This document shows, piece after piece, positions 1 to 13,866 of a stretch of DNA of 64,000 nucleotides. Under the pieces are notes generated by a model. That model did no database searches. It worked only from the letters and a program-made list of their open reading frames with translations, and was not told the DNA's origin. The DNA comes from Mycobacterium sp. 852002-51961_SCH5331710. GTDB taxonomy: Bacteria; Actinomycetota; Actinomycetes; Mycobacteriales; Mycobacteriaceae. Made by a program: the position numbers and the translations under genes. How positions within the stretch are numbered: the stretch's first letter is position 1; the number at the start of each line of letters is the position of its first letter. The stretch spans positions 1 through 64,000 of the forward strand of contig NZ_LZSQ01000128.1 of the NCBI RefSeq assembly GCF_001665535.1, read 5' to 3'.

Positions 1-5
1 TGTTT

Positions 6-1295
6 TCAATAGTCTCCGGGTTGCGGCTTGGGCGCCGTCCCCCCCCGCGCCGCGCGCCCGCCGACCGGCACCCCCGCGGTGAGAAACGGGTAGTAGTCGG
101 TGAATTCGCTCAGCGGCATATCCGCCGGCCGGACCCCCGCCAGGTTGAGGAAGCCGGCCAGCGTCCGCTCGACACCGGCCGACCCCTCGGGAACCGACTG
201 CGCGGGGATCGCGGGGTTGGGTTGGGCCGACTGGTCGCCGTCGTAGGTGAAGTAGCCTGCGTTGGGCGAGCCGAGCATGTCGAAGCCCAGATACAGTGCG
301 ATGTCGCGGAGTTCGTCCGGGGACAGTCCCTGGACGTACTTCGTCGGCCCGGCCAGCCCATTCTCCTCCGACGCCCAGAACGCGAAGCGCACGGCGTTGG
401 CGATCGGCGGCCCGGATCCGAGCGCCGCCGCGGTCTCGAGCAACGCCGCGATGCCGGTTCCGTCGTCGTTGATCCCCGGGCTCACCGCCGAGCTGTCGAG
501 ATGCGCGCCCGCCACCACGACATTGCGGGCATCGCCGGTCTTGGTCTGCGCCACGACGTTTCGGGTCTTCTTCATCACCGGTTTGCGGTCGAGTACCAGT
601 CGCACCGGTGCCATGGTGCGCCGCAACGCGGCGTCGGCCTCGCGACCGATGACCCCGACCGGGACCGTCAGGTCCTGGTAGTAGCCGGGGGTGAACAGGC
701 CGGCGGGGCTGCCGCTGCTGCCCGGCGAGCTGACGACGAGGAGGCCTACAGCACCCTCAGACACCGCCGCGTTCTGTTTGGCGACGACCGAACAGCCGGT
801 GTCGTCGACGATCGCGATCGCACCGCGTACCGACGTTCCGTCGTAGTCGGCGGCGCGGCAGCCCGCGGCCCGCGTCGGCCGCAGCGTGACGGCGTTGAGC
901 CCGCCGGGCGGCGTGGTGATCAGCAGGGACGCCTGGTCGACAGGATATTCGCGCCCGCTGACCCGCATCGACGGGTTGCCGCCCTGGCTGCGGTCCAGCA
1001 GTTCGAACTCGGGGGTCTCGACGTCGAAGCCCTTGTCGCGCAGGAACTGTGCGACGTAATCGACTGTCGCGTCGTAACCGGGCGTGCCGTCGGCACGGTT
1101 ACCACCGTTGGTGTCGGCGATCTCCTGCAGCTTGTGCAGGTGGGTGTACATGCCGTCCGCGGTGACCTTGTCGGCCACCTCCTGCGGCGACGGCGGCGCT
1201 GGCTCCGGCGACGAGCAGGACGTCAGGGCCGCGACGACTCCGACCACGACTCCCGCCACACCGACAAAGCGGAAAGATGCCGCCCCCGTTCTCAT
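6..1295 (-). CDS. M28-family lipoprotein aminopeptidase, C-terminally truncated paralogue
   Basis: Secreted lipoprotein of the M28 zinc aminopeptidase family (LpqL-like), 429 aa. The signal peptide ends in a lipobox (LTSC, Cys27). A protease-associated domain lies around residues 120-235 and the peptidase domain starts near 245. Visible metal or catalytic residues are H265, D267, D277, E310/E311 and D339. The intact neighbour upstream is 511 aa and carries the last zinc ligand (H460, in DPNYH). This protein diverges right after GVPVGG and stops before that position, so it lacks the ligand. The divergence falls at a run of eight C (39-46; G on the coding strand), and another frame stays open to the window edge, so a frameshift is likely. 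Its ATG overlaps the upstream stop (ATGA), so it is the last visible gene of the thiO operon. It may be inactive, or truncated by sequence error. Confidence 0.75.
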   Translation of the reverse strand: MRTGAASFRFVGVAGVVVGVVAALTSCSSPEPAPPSPQEVADKVTADGMYTHLHKLQEIADTNGGNRADGTPGYDATVDYVAQFLRDKGFDVETPEFELLDRSQGGNPSMRVSGREYPVDQASLLITTPPGGLNAVTLRPTRAAGCRAADYDGTSVRGAIAIVDDTGCSVVAKQNAAVSEGAVGLLVVSSPGSSGSPAGLFTPGYYQDLTVPVGVIGREADAALRRTMAPVRLVLDRKPVMKKTRNVVAQTKTGDARNVVVAGAHLDSSAVSPGINDDGTGIAALLETAAALGSGPPIANAVRFAFWASEENGLAGPTKYVQGLSPDELRDIALYLGFDMLGSPNAGYFTYDGDQSAQPNPAIPAQSVPEGSAGVERTLAGFLNLAGVRPADMPLSEFTDYYPFLTAGVPVGGRAARGGTAPKPQPGDY

Positions 1296-2827
1296 GAGGC
1301 GAGCGGGTGCCGGACACGGAGGTCACGCGTGGGAATTCCGTTCGGGCCGCCCTGGTCTTGGGCGTAGATGCCGACGGCGTAGGCCACCCCGGCGCCGTGG
1401 ATGCCGAGGGCGGTGCGGTCGATGTGCTCGAGGTTGTCCGACGCCTTGTGGTAGTTGGGGTCGAACGCCTGATCCGCTTCGCCGCCCCACAATTTGGCTT
1501 GTTCGGGTGTCATCTTCTCCTCGGCGCCCGAGAAGGTGCCACCGGAGGGGATGCCGGCGAGGGTGAACCCGTCATAGTCGGAGCGGCCGTCGAAGCTGGT
1601 GTCCTCCGCCGGTTTCCCCGCTGCGTCGAGGTAGTCCACCAGCGTGCGTTCCAGACCCGCCGACCCCTCGGGCACTCGGCTGATCGCGCCTTCCTCGTCG
1701 GGCGGGATCGACTGGTTGCCGTCGTAGGTGAAGTAGCCCGGGTTGGGTGACCCCACCATGTCGAAGTTCAGGTAGAGCGAGATGTCCTTGAGGGCATCGA
1801 CATCCAGCGACTCCAGATAGTTGTTCGATCCGAACAACCCGACCTCCTCAGCGCCCCAGAACCCGAACCGTACCGCGTTCTGGACGTCGGGGGAACTGCC
1901 CAGTTGCAACGCGGACTCCAGAACCGCGGCCACGCCGGATCCGTTGTCGTTGATACCCGGCCCCTCGGGGACGCTGTCCAGATGGGCTCCGGCCATCACG
2001 ACGTTGTGGGTGTCGCCCGTCTTGGTCTGGGCGATGACGTTGCGCGTGCGTTCCTCGCGCACACCCGCGTTGAGCTTCAGCGATACGTCGCCCGGCTCGG
2101 CCCGGAGCCGATCACCCTCGGCCTTGGTGATGCTGACGACCGGGATGGTCACGTCGGTCTCTTCGCCGAGGGTGCCGCCCATCTCGTCGTTGTTCTCGTT
2201 GTTGGCGACGATCAGCGCCAACGCGCCGCGTTCGGCGGCCGCCTTCTCCTTCTCCGAGAACTGGCACTTGCCACGGTCGACGAGAACCACCGCACCCTTG
2301 ACCGGCAGACCGTCGTAGTCCGAGGCCGTGCAGCCCGGCGAGTCTTCGACGCGGGCGAGCACCAGCGGGCCCGACACGCCGCCCGGCGGCGTGCCGATGG
2401 TGAAGTTCAGCGGTTTGGCCTTGACCCCGTTGCCGCCGACGGTCAGTGCGGGTTCGTCGGCGAACGGCAGCCGCACTTCGAACTCGGGTGTCTCGACATC
2501 GAACCCCTTGTCCCGCAATGCATTCGCAACGTAGTCGACGCTGGCGTCGTAACCCGGTGTGCCGAGCGCGCGGTTGCCGTCGTTGTCGTCGGCGATCTGC
2601 TGCAGCCGGACCAGATGCTGGTAGATGGCGTCGGCGGACGTGCGCTGCGCGAGACCTCTGGCGAAGTCCACGGCGGCCGGTGACACCCCCGCCTGCGTCG
2701 TGGGCGGTTGCACTGTCGGCTGCGGTTCACTGTCCCTGCCGCAGCCCCCGAGCACGACGACGGCAGCCGAGATCAGGGCGATCGTTTTCGAGGTTCTGGA
2801 GGTTTTCGAAACCTTTGATTGGCTCAT
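1292..2827 (-). CDS. lpqL: LpqL-like lipoprotein aminopeptidase (M28)
   Basis: Exported zinc aminopeptidase tethered as a lipoprotein, 511 aa, the usual length for mycobacterial LpqL. The signal peptide has a lipobox LGGC (Cys29). A protease-associated domain spans about 130-245 and the M28 domain about 262-500. The five expected zinc/catalytic positions are present: H282 and D284 in GAHLDS, D294 in GINDNG, E327/E328 in GAEEVG, D356 in NFDM, and H460 in DPNYHKASD. It lies 28 bases behind the SGNH hydrolase gene and overlaps the next paralogue by 4 bases, so all are probably co-transcribed. In M. tuberculosis lpqL likewise follows thiG, from memory. Peptide substrate is unknown. Confidence 0.85.
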   Translation of the reverse strand: MSQSKVSKTSRTSKTIALISAAVVVLGGCGRDSEPQPTVQPPTTQAGVSPAAVDFARGLAQRTSADAIYQHLVRLQQIADDNDGNRALGTPGYDASVDYVANALRDKGFDVETPEFEVRLPFADEPALTVGGNGVKAKPLNFTIGTPPGGVSGPLVLARVEDSPGCTASDYDGLPVKGAVVLVDRGKCQFSEKEKAAAERGALALIVANNENNDEMGGTLGEETDVTIPVVSITKAEGDRLRAEPGDVSLKLNAGVREERTRNVIAQTKTGDTHNVVMAGAHLDSVPEGPGINDNGSGVAAVLESALQLGSSPDVQNAVRFGFWGAEEVGLFGSNNYLESLDVDALKDISLYLNFDMVGSPNPGYFTYDGNQSIPPDEEGAISRVPEGSAGLERTLVDYLDAAGKPAEDTSFDGRSDYDGFTLAGIPSGGTFSGAEEKMTPEQAKLWGGEADQAFDPNYHKASDNLEHIDRTALGIHGAGVAYAVGIYAQDQGGPNGIPTRDLRVRHPLAS

Positions 2828-2855
2828 TGCCCACTACGTTAGCGTCGCCGCACGG

Positions 2856-4570
<1,715 letters not shown>

Positions 4571-4574
<4 letters not shown>

Positions 4575-5581
4575 CTGCTTGCTCCAACCGTTACCTCGAG
4601 TTCGGCCGCGATCCGTTCGGCCGTCCAGGGCGCGAGGAGAAACCCGTTGCGCCCATGGCCCGCCGCGACCAGTGTGCGCTCGTCGAGGCGTTCGACGAGC
4701 GGTAATCCGTCCGGGGTCATCGGTCGCAAGCCCGCGGCGCATTCGGCGAGTTCGTACTCGCCCAGCGCGGGCATCACCGCGCAGGCGTCGTCGAGCAGTT
4801 CCCGGACCCCGGTCACCGCGGGTGCGGTGTCGCGGCCGTGCTCGTACTGCGTGGCACCGACGACGACGCCGTCGGCCCGCGGCACGAGGTAGACCTGCCG
4901 CCCGTGCACCCGCGCCCGAATGACCCGTTGGGGCACCGGCATGCAGCCGCGACGCCAGCGCAACCGCAGCACCTCACCCTTGACCGGCCGGATCGGCAAA
5001 TCCGGCCACAGCTTCGGCGCGTCGATGCCGTTGGCGATCACGACGGCGTCCGCCTGCACCGCGGCGAGGTCGGCAACCGGCGGCGCCCACTGCACCCCGA
5101 GCCGCTCACACAGTGCGGCCAGCGCCTGCACCACCAGCCGATTGTCAACGGCCAGTTCGGTTTCGGCGCGGAAGCCATGCCGAATGCCCTGGGCGAGCAG
5201 CGGTTCGATATCGCGCGCGGACGTCGTCGCCGTCACCGGATGCCCCTGGGCGGCAAGCCACTCCCCGACCGTCTTGAGGTCCGCGGCATCGGCACGGTCG
5301 ACGGCGACCACCAACGACTCGCGTGCGGTGACAACGTCGTCGGGCAGCCCGTCGAGGAATCCGCCGTGCCACAGGTGCAGTGACTCCAGCCCGAGCTGCA
5401 GGAGCTTCTCCTCGCCGGGCCAGCCCTCACTGTGGGGGGCGAGCATGCCGCCGGCGACCCACGACGCGCCGCGGTCGTCGGTGCGGTGCACGCGGACGTC
5501 CCAGCCGGCGGTCAGCGCACGCCGCGCGACGGCCAACCCGATGACGCCGCCGCCGATCACGGCCAGGCTTGCTTTGGTCAA
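4571..5581 (-). CDS. thiO: Glycine oxidase ThiO
   Basis: FAD-dependent oxidase (336 aa) that converts glycine to the imine used by ThiG in thiazole synthesis. The Rossmann motif VIGGGVIGLAVA is at the N-terminus; the C-terminal GHGRNGFLLAP matches the DAO-family FAD-binding end. The start chosen is a TTG at 5581-5579 with GGGAGG four bases ahead. An in-frame ATG seven codons upstream lies inside the conserved 3' part of the TPP riboswitch and is therefore an unlikely start. This is the first gene of the thiO-thiS-thiG run; the adjacent thiE is divergent. Confidence 0.93.
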
Positions 5582-5583
5582 CT

Positions 5584-5685
5584 TCCCTCCCTTCGCCGGC
5601 ATGACCCGGATCAGGTGCGACGGTAAGGGCAGGTGCGCATGCCCACTCTCAGTCCCCGCTCCCGGGACTCCCGCGTTCGTCCACC
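5584..5685 (-). promoter_or_regulatory. TPP riboswitch (THI element)
   Basis: On the minus strand the leader contains the two hallmark conserved segments of the thiamine pyrophosphate riboswitch: GGGGACTGAGAG (about 5664-5645) and ACCTGATCCGGGTCATGCCG (near 5619-5598), followed by GCGAAGGGA. The ribosome-binding GGGAGG of thiO lies at its 3' end, so TPP binding could hide the RBS and block translation initiation. Boundaries are approximate. The downstream run of minus-strand genes is likely thiamine-repressed. Confidence 0.93.
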
Positions 5686-5735
5686 CACCCTACCCGCCGG
5701 GCATCCTGCGAACGACGAGTCGCTAGCGTCGCGGT

Positions 5736-6407
5736 GTGCACGAACCTCGGGAACGGCTGGCCGGCGCGTCGCTGTACCTGTGCACCGACGCCCGCCGCGA
5801 GCGGGGCGACCTCGCGGAGTTCGCCGACGCGGCGCTGGCCGGCGGCGTCGACCTCATCCAGTTGCGGGACAAGGGCTCGCCCGGCGAACAGCGGTTCGGT
5901 CCATTGGAGGCGCGTCAGGAGCTCGAGGCGCTCGAGGTGCTCGCCGATGCGGCCCGGCGACACGGGGCGCTGCTGGCCGTGAACGACCGCGCCGATATCG
6001 CACTGGCCGCCGGCGCCGACGTGCTCCACCTCGGCCAGGACGACCTTCCGCTGAGGGTGGCGCGCGGCATCGTCGGTGATCGACCGGTGATCGGCCGGTC
6101 CACCCACGATGCCGATCAGGTCGCCGCGGCGGTCGACGAGGCCGTCGACTACTTCTGCGTCGGCCCCTGTTGGCCCACGCCCACCAAACCCGGCCGCCCG
6201 GCACCGGGCCTCGACCTGGTCCGCCACGCCGCCCAGCTCGGCACGGACAAGCCGTGGTTCGCGATCGGCGGGATCGACGCCGACCGGCTACCTCACGTCG
6301 CGGCCGCCGGCGCGCGCCGCATCGTCGTGGTCCGCGCGATCACCGCCGCCGAGGATCCGCAGGCGGCAGCAGCAGCGCTGAAGGCGGCGCTCAGAGCTGC
6401 CGGTTGA
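5736..6407 (+). CDS. thiE: Thiamine-phosphate synthase
   Basis: Couples HMP pyrophosphate with thiazole phosphate to make thiamine phosphate; 223 aa, normal length. Diagnostic segments are LIQLRDKG (pyrophosphate binding), [41 protein letters not shown] and [10 protein letters not shown]. The start is a GTG. It is divergent from thiO across about 150 bases and shows no THI element of its own on the plus strand. The 3' end overlaps the convergent Nudix gene by 17 bases. Confidence 0.96.
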   Translation: MHEPRERLAGASLYLCTDARRERGDLAEFADAALAGGVDLIQLRDKGSPGEQRFGPLEARQELEALEVLADAARRHGALLAVNDRADIALAAGADVLHLGQDDLPLRVARGIVGDRPVIGRSTHDADQVAAAVDEAVDYFCVGPCWPTPTKPGRPAPGLDLVRHAAQLGTDKPWFAIGGIDADRLPHVAAAGARRIVVVRAITAAEDPQAAAAALKAALRAAG

Positions 6408-6891
6408 CCAGCAGGGGAATCGAGGCGATCTCGTCGCGCAACTGCTCCCAGCTGGCGGCGAACCCGGGATGCAGGGGCAGCGCCGCGACCTCGTCGACGG
6501 CCACCCAGCGCAGCTCGGCGCTCTCGCGATTCGGGACGGTGTTCAGCATCGCGGGGGCATCGGCGATGACCGTGCTGTAGGTCCAGCTGACCCCGTCGCC
6601 CGCGACGAGCTTGGTCTGGACCACTTTGCGCACCGTCAGCTGCTCGGCGGGCAGCCCCGCCTCCTCGTGGGCCTCGCGGATTGCGGCCTGCTCGGCCGAC
6701 TCGTGGCTGTCGCGGGCGCCGCCGGGCAGCCCCCAGGTGTCGCCCTGGTGGCTCCACGCCGCCCGGTGCTGGAGCAGCACGACCGCGGTCCCGTTGTGGC
6801 CGGGGGCCCGCAGCAGCAGTCCGGCCGCGCCGTATCTGCCCCAGTAGGCCTGGCCTTGGGAAACCACCCATCCGTCACCGTCGCCATGCAC
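6391..6891 (-). CDS. mutT3: Nudix hydrolase, MutT3-like
   Basis: Nudix family pyrophosphohydrolase, 166 aa. The full Nudix box GX5EX7REUXEEXGU is present at residues 58-80 (from GGARDSHE through REAHEEAGL). Position beside thiE and opposite glnX, plus segments such as [22 protein letters not shown] and NRESAELRW, match mycobacterial MutT3 (Rv0413), a candidate 8-oxo-dGTP sanitising enzyme. This protein lacks a C-terminal tail of roughly 50 residues that I recall in the M. tuberculosis version. Substrate is inferred from the family. Confidence 0.87.
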   Translation of the reverse strand: MHGDGDGWVVSQGQAYWGRYGAAGLLLRAPGHNGTAVVLLQHRAAWSHQGDTWGLPGGARDSHESAEQAAIREAHEEAGLPAEQLTVRKVVQTKLVAGDGVSWTYSTVIADAPAMLNTVPNRESAELRWVAVDEVAALPLHPGFAASWEQLRDEIASIPLLVNRQL

Positions 6892-7002
6892 GCCTCAACA
6901 ATAGGGCCGCCCGGCCTGCCGGAAACTCTTAGACTTCTTTCATACAGTGGGAGCGGTCGTAACGACGAGCCGGAAAGCGATGCTGATGAGGTCCGCGCGC
7001 AC

Positions 7003-8322
7003 GTGACTGTGGAGTTGGCGCACCCGTCGACGGAGCCGCTCGCGTCGCGGGCCCCGTCGACACCGGCACACCAGCGCTGGTGGTTTCTGTGGACGACGCC
7101 CGGGCGGATCCTGACCATCGGAATCGTGTTGTCGGCGCTCGTCATCGCGAGCGCCTTCGCCACGTCGACCACGATCAACGACCGACAGCAGGCGCTCATG
7201 ACGGTGCTCAACCACACCGAGCCGCTGTCGTTCGCGGCCGGGCAGCTCTACACGACGTTGTCCGTGGCGGACGCCGCCGCGGCCACGGCGTTCATCGCGG
7301 GCGCGGAACCGCGCGACGTCCGGCAGCGCTACGAGCAGGCGATCACGGACGCCTCGGTCGCCGTGACGCGGGCGTCGAGCGGACTCACCGACGAGGATCT
7401 GGTGCAGCTGCTCGGGCGGATCAACGCCGAGTTGTCGGTGTACACGGGACTGGTCGAGACCGCCCGCACCAACAACCGCTCGGGCAACCCGGTCGGGTCT
7501 TCCTACCTGTCTGAGGCGTCGGCGCTGATGCAGACGCAGATCCTGCCGGGGGCGCAACGGCTCTACGAGGAGACTTCGGCGCGGGTGGACGCCGAGACCA
7601 GCGCGTCGACCCGGATTCCCGGACCGGTCATCCTGGTGGTGCTGGCGACGCTGCTGTTCGGGGTGTTCGCCAACCGGTGGCTGGCCCGGCGCACGCGCAG
7701 GCGGATCAACGTCGGGTTCGTCGCGGGCGGCCTTGCGGTGCTGACCATGTTGATCTGGGTGGGCACCGCGTTGGTCATCTCGACGTCGGACAGCCGCAGC
7801 GCCAAGGACACCGCGGCCGAATCGCTGAAAACCGTGACCAACCTGGCCATCACCGCGCAGCAGGCCCGCGCCGACGAGACGCTGTCGCTGATCCGCCGCG
7901 GCGACGAGACCGTGCGCAAGCAGTCGTACTACCAGCGCATCGACATGATGCAACAACAGCTTTCGGACTACCTGGCGCGTGATGACGCCATCGACAAGAC
8001 CGACCTCGGCGAGGCCGAACAGTTGTTGAAGCGCTGGCGCGCCGCCGACGACCGGATCAACGCCTACATCAGCGTGGGCAATTACCAGGCCGCCACGCAG
8101 GTCGCGCTGGGGACCGGGGAGGACGACTCGACGCCGGCGTTCAACAAGCTCGACGAGGCGCTGAGCCAGGGCATCGAAGAGAGCCGCGGTCAACTGCGCA
8201 ACGACATCGTCAACGCGCATCGGGTGCTGTCGGGCGCGACCGTCGGCGCCGCGGTGCTCAGTGTCGTCGCCGCGATCGCGGTGGCGCTGGGGTTGTGGCC
8301 GAGGTTGAGTGAGTACCGGTGA
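7003..8322 (+). CDS. glnX: Membrane signalling protein GlnX
   Basis: Integral membrane protein, 439 aa from a GTG at 7003, a length matching the M. tuberculosis homologue Rv0412c. Four hydrophobic segments are visible: residues about 35-55, a middle pair (IPGPVILVVLATLLFGVF and INVGFVAGGLAVLTMLIW), and a C-terminal segment (VLSVVAAIAVALGLW). They frame two extracytoplasmic helical domains of about 130 and 160 residues, a sensor-like arrangement. In mycobacteria GlnX is reported to pass the amino-acid signal from the lipoprotein GlnH to the kinase PknG. Its TGA overlaps a following ATG. The RBS is weak, so the exact start is uncertain. Confidence 0.85.
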   Translation: MTVELAHPSTEPLASRAPSTPAHQRWWFLWTTPGRILTIGIVLSALVIASAFATSTTINDRQQALMTVLNHTEPLSFAAGQLYTTLSVADAAAATAFIAGAEPRDVRQRYEQAITDASVAVTRASSGLTDEDLVQLLGRINAELSVYTGLVETARTNNRSGNPVGSSYLSEASALMQTQILPGAQRLYEETSARVDAETSASTRIPGPVILVVLATLLFGVFANRWLARRTRRRINVGFVAGGLAVLTMLIWVGTALVISTSDSRSAKDTAAESLKTVTNLAITAQQARADETLSLIRRGDETVRKQSYYQRIDMMQQQLSDYLARDDAIDKTDLGEAEQLLKRWRAADDRINAYISVGNYQAATQVALGTGEDDSTPAFNKLDEALSQGIEESRGQLRNDIVNAHRVLSGATVGAAVLSVVAAIAVALGLWPRLSEYR

Positions 8323-8378
8323 TGAGCGCTTGCGCGAAGAACAGAGAGCCTCTGATGAGCGCTTGCGCGAAGAACAGA
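8320..8378 (+). repeat. Tandem 33-bp repeat at the glnX/glnH junction
   Basis: Two copies of a unit beginning TGATGAGCGCTTGCGCGAAG start at 8320 and 8353 (period 33), identical over 26 bases. The TGA of the first copy is the glnX stop and each TGATG supplies an ATG in the glnH frame (MSACAKNR...). A related sequence occurs twice at the start of pta (15919-15966). The element adds codons or spacing between glnX and glnH without breaking the frame. Confidence 0.85.
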
Positions 8379-8384
8379 CGGCAG

Positions 8385-11611
<3,227 letters not shown>

Positions 11612-11614
11612 CGG

Positions 11615-11980
11615 TCAGGCGACGCTCGCGCTCGCGATCTCGTCGCTCAGCGGGGCGATGGCGGCGAGAATCTCGCCTACCGTGCCCGAGGGCACCCCGG
11701 CCGCGGCGAGGCTGTCCGCCAGGTGGCCGGCGACGAGGTTGAAGTGATGCATGGTGATCCCGCGGCCCTGATGAACCTGGCGCATCGGGGCGCCCGTGTA
11801 GGGGTCGGGCCCTCCCAGGGCGGCGGCGAAGAACTCGACCTGCCGACCCTTGAGCCGCGACATGTTCGTGCCCGTGAAGAATCCGGCCAGCTCGTCGTCG
11901 GCCAGCACGCGGCCGTAGAAGTCCTCGACGACCACTTCGAGTGCTTCACGACCGCCGATCTGTTCGTAGATGCTCGGCAT
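11615..11980 (-). CDS. glbN: Truncated haemoglobin, group I (GlbN-like)
   Basis: 121-aa 2-on-2 haemoglobin. It begins with SIYEQIGG, has an [15 protein letters not shown] helix, [13 protein letters not shown], and the proximal-histidine helix [13 protein letters not shown]. These features and the length match group I (trHbN), which in mycobacteria detoxifies nitric oxide. An AGGGA lies upstream of the ATG. It converges on pknG with 3 bases between them. Group I rather than group II is judged from the sequence pattern only. Confidence 0.88.
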   Translation of the reverse strand: MPSIYEQIGGREALEVVVEDFYGRVLADDELAGFFTGTNMSRLKGRQVEFFAAALGGPDPYTGAPMRQVHQGRGITMHHFNLVAGHLADSLAAAGVPSGTVGEILAAIAPLSDEIASASVA

Positions 11981-12342
11981 GGGTGTCCCTTCGTCACACG
12001 GATAAGCACACTCAAGACGACGGGCATTGCATCCTGATTTCGGCCGGTTGCCGGCCGGGCAAATTCCTCCTCACAGCCGCCACCCGGGGGGCGTATGAAC
12101 CTACGAAATCAGTCGCGGTGTCAGCAAACTACCTAGCTCGGCAGGGGCTTTTTACAGGATCTGCCCATGTCGTAAGACTCAATGGTCAAGGCGCGGATTT
12201 CGTAGTAATCTGCATCACAGGTTGAGGTCACAGCCAACTGCAGAGGTCATCGGGGAAGCATTCCCGAGTGCGGCTGAGGTTTGGTTAGGCGCCGCTGACG
12301 GCATCCGCGGTTTCAATTGCATCTCGACAACAGGAGTGCACC
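11981..12342. other. Noncoding region between glbN and the STAS gene
   Basis: About 360 bases with lower GC than its surroundings and no convincing coding frame. It must hold the divergent promoters of glbN and the STAS gene. A perfect 7-bp inverted repeat with a 3-base loop (CGGCCGG/CCGGCCG) lies at 12041-12057, and a 5-3-5 inverted repeat (GGGAA/TTCCC) at 12253-12265. An AGGAG precedes the GTG of the STAS gene. I could not place -10/-35 boxes with confidence. Confidence 0.6.
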
Positions 12343-12789
12343 GTGTCCGCTGTAGGAACCTGTCGGGTCTTCCGACCCGACCCCCGGTCCTTCGATCAGT
12401 GTGAACACCACCACCGCGCCAGCTTCACCGCGTCCCACCGGCATGGTTCGACGGTCCTCGTGACCGTCGATGGCGAGATCGATGCCACCAACAGCCGGGC
12501 GTTGGCGACCTACGTGGAGGGTCAGGTCGCGGGCACGCGGCGGCTGGTGATCGATCTGCGGCTCGTCGATTTCTTCGGCACCGCGGGCTTCGCCGCGTTG
12601 CACTACATCAACGTCATCTGTGGCCGCAACGGCATCGACTGGCAAGTGCGCTGCGGCAGGCAGGTGCGCCGGCTGCTGGCGATCTGTGATTCGGCCGAGG
12701 AGTTGCCGCTCGAGAATCCGCGCTCAGTGCTCGACGAGGTGCGTGCAGGCGCGGGCGATCGCGAGCTCCTCATCAGTGGGAACAACTAG
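12343..12789 (+). CDS. STAS-domain protein (anti-sigma factor antagonist-like)
   Basis: 148 aa, with a STAS domain from about residue 27. [12 protein letters not shown] and [16 protein letters not shown] match the core of anti-anti-sigma factors, which bind anti-sigma kinases and are controlled by phosphorylation. The usual phospho-serine position in D-x-S-S-G is here GTAG with T80, so phosphorylation on threonine or a non-phosphorylated form is possible. The start is GTG with AGGAG ahead. No partner kinase or sigma factor gene is nearby. The last 66 bases overlap the 3' end of ackA on the other strand. Confidence 0.8.
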   Translation: MSAVGTCRVFRPDPRSFDQCEHHHRASFTASHRHGSTVLVTVDGEIDATNSRALATYVEGQVAGTRRLVIDLRLVDFFGTAGFAALHYINVICGRNGIDWQVRCGRQVRRLLAICDSAEELPLENPRSVLDEVRAGAGDRELLISGNN

Positions 12790-13866
12790 CACCGTCGTCC
12801 GCGAGCTGTCGGTCGATATCCGCCGGGCCGTCTTCTCGGGGCTGGCGTTGCGGGCCTCGTCGAGCTCTATCCCCAGCGGCGCCATTCCACTCAGTGCGTC
12901 GCGCCGCACCGCGGCGTCGTTCTCCCCCACCCCGGCGGTGAAGGTGATGACGTCGGTGGTGCCGAGCAGCGCCAGGTAGGCGCCGACGTACTTGCGCAGC
13001 CGGTGGATGTAGACGTCGTAGGCCAGTTGCGCAGAAGCGTCCCCGTCGTCGATGCACTGGTGGAGCACCCGGAAGTCGACCTCGCCGCCGAGCCCACGGA
13101 CCCCGGAGCGGCGGTTGAGCATCTCCTCGATGTCCTCGACGCTCATGTCGGCCGTGCGCCAGAGGTAGAACAGCACCCCGGGATCGATGTCGCCGGAACG
13201 GGTTCCCATCACCAGGCCCTCCATCGGCGTCAGGCCCATGGAGGTGTCTACCGGGCGGCCACCGACGATGGCCGAGGCGGACGCACCGTTGCCCAGGTGC
13301 AGCACGATTTGGCGCAGCGACTCGAGGGGCGCCCCGACGAACTCGGCGGCCTGTTGGCTGACGTACTCGTGCGAGGTGCCGTGGAAGCCGTAGCGGCGGA
13401 TATGCCACTGCTCGGCGATGTCGTGGTCGATCGCGTAGGTCGATGCGGCCGCGGGCAGGTCGTGAAAGAACGCGGTGTCGAAGACCGCGACGTGGGGCAG
13501 GTCGGGCAGCGCCTTGCAGGCCTCCTCGATTCCGAGCAGCGCTGGCGGATTGTGCAGCGGCGCAAGGGGTGAGAGCTCGTCAATCCGGGCGACCAGGGCG
13601 TCGTCGACGAGAGTCGGCTCGTAGATGTCCGGGCCGCCGTGCACGACGCGGTGCCCGACGGCGATGAGGTCGAGTTCGTCGAGACGCTTGCCCGCCTCGG
13701 CCATCTGGTCGAACGCCGACTGCAGGGCCTCCGCGTGATCGCGTACCTGCCCCTCGCCGATGCGTTCGACGATGCCGTCCACCACCATCGTCTCCGAATC
13801 CGGTTCGATGACAGCGAATTTCAGCGACGAAGAGCCTGAGTTGAGGACCAGGACGCTGCGGGCCAT
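12724..13866 (-). CDS. ackA: Acetate kinase
   Basis: Interconverts acetate plus ATP and acetyl phosphate plus ADP; 380 aa, a little short of the roughly 400 aa of enterobacterial enzymes but normal for mycobacteria. Family blocks are [11 protein letters not shown] at the N-terminus, [36 protein letters not shown] and [11 protein letters not shown]. The ATG overlaps the pta stop (TGATG), so the two are translationally coupled for acetyl-CoA/acetate exchange. Confidence 0.97.
   Translation of the reverse strand: MARSVLVLNSGSSSLKFAVIEPDSETMVVDGIVERIGEGQVRDHAEALQSAFDQMAEAGKRLDELDLIAVGHRVVHGGPDIYEPTLVDDALVARIDELSPLAPLHNPPALLGIEEACKALPDLPHVAVFDTAFFHDLPAAASTYAIDHDIAEQWHIRRYGFHGTSHEYVSQQAAEFVGAPLESLRQIVLHLGNGASASAIVGGRPVDTSMGLTPMEGLVMGTRSGDIDPGVLFYLWRTADMSVEDIEEMLNRRSGVRGLGGEVDFRVLHQCIDDGDASAQLAYDVYIHRLRKYVGAYLALLGTTDVITFTAGVGENDAAVRRDALSGMAPLGIELDEARNASPEKTARRISTDSSRTTVLVVPTDEELAIARACTHLVEH

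Noticed and set aside
5582-5602. ATG start of thiO seven codons earlier
   Set aside because: This ATG is part of the conserved 3' core of the TPP riboswitch.
12278-12303. GGTTT before the STAS gene as a SigF-type -35 box
   Set aside because: No matching GGGTA-like -10 at the right distance.
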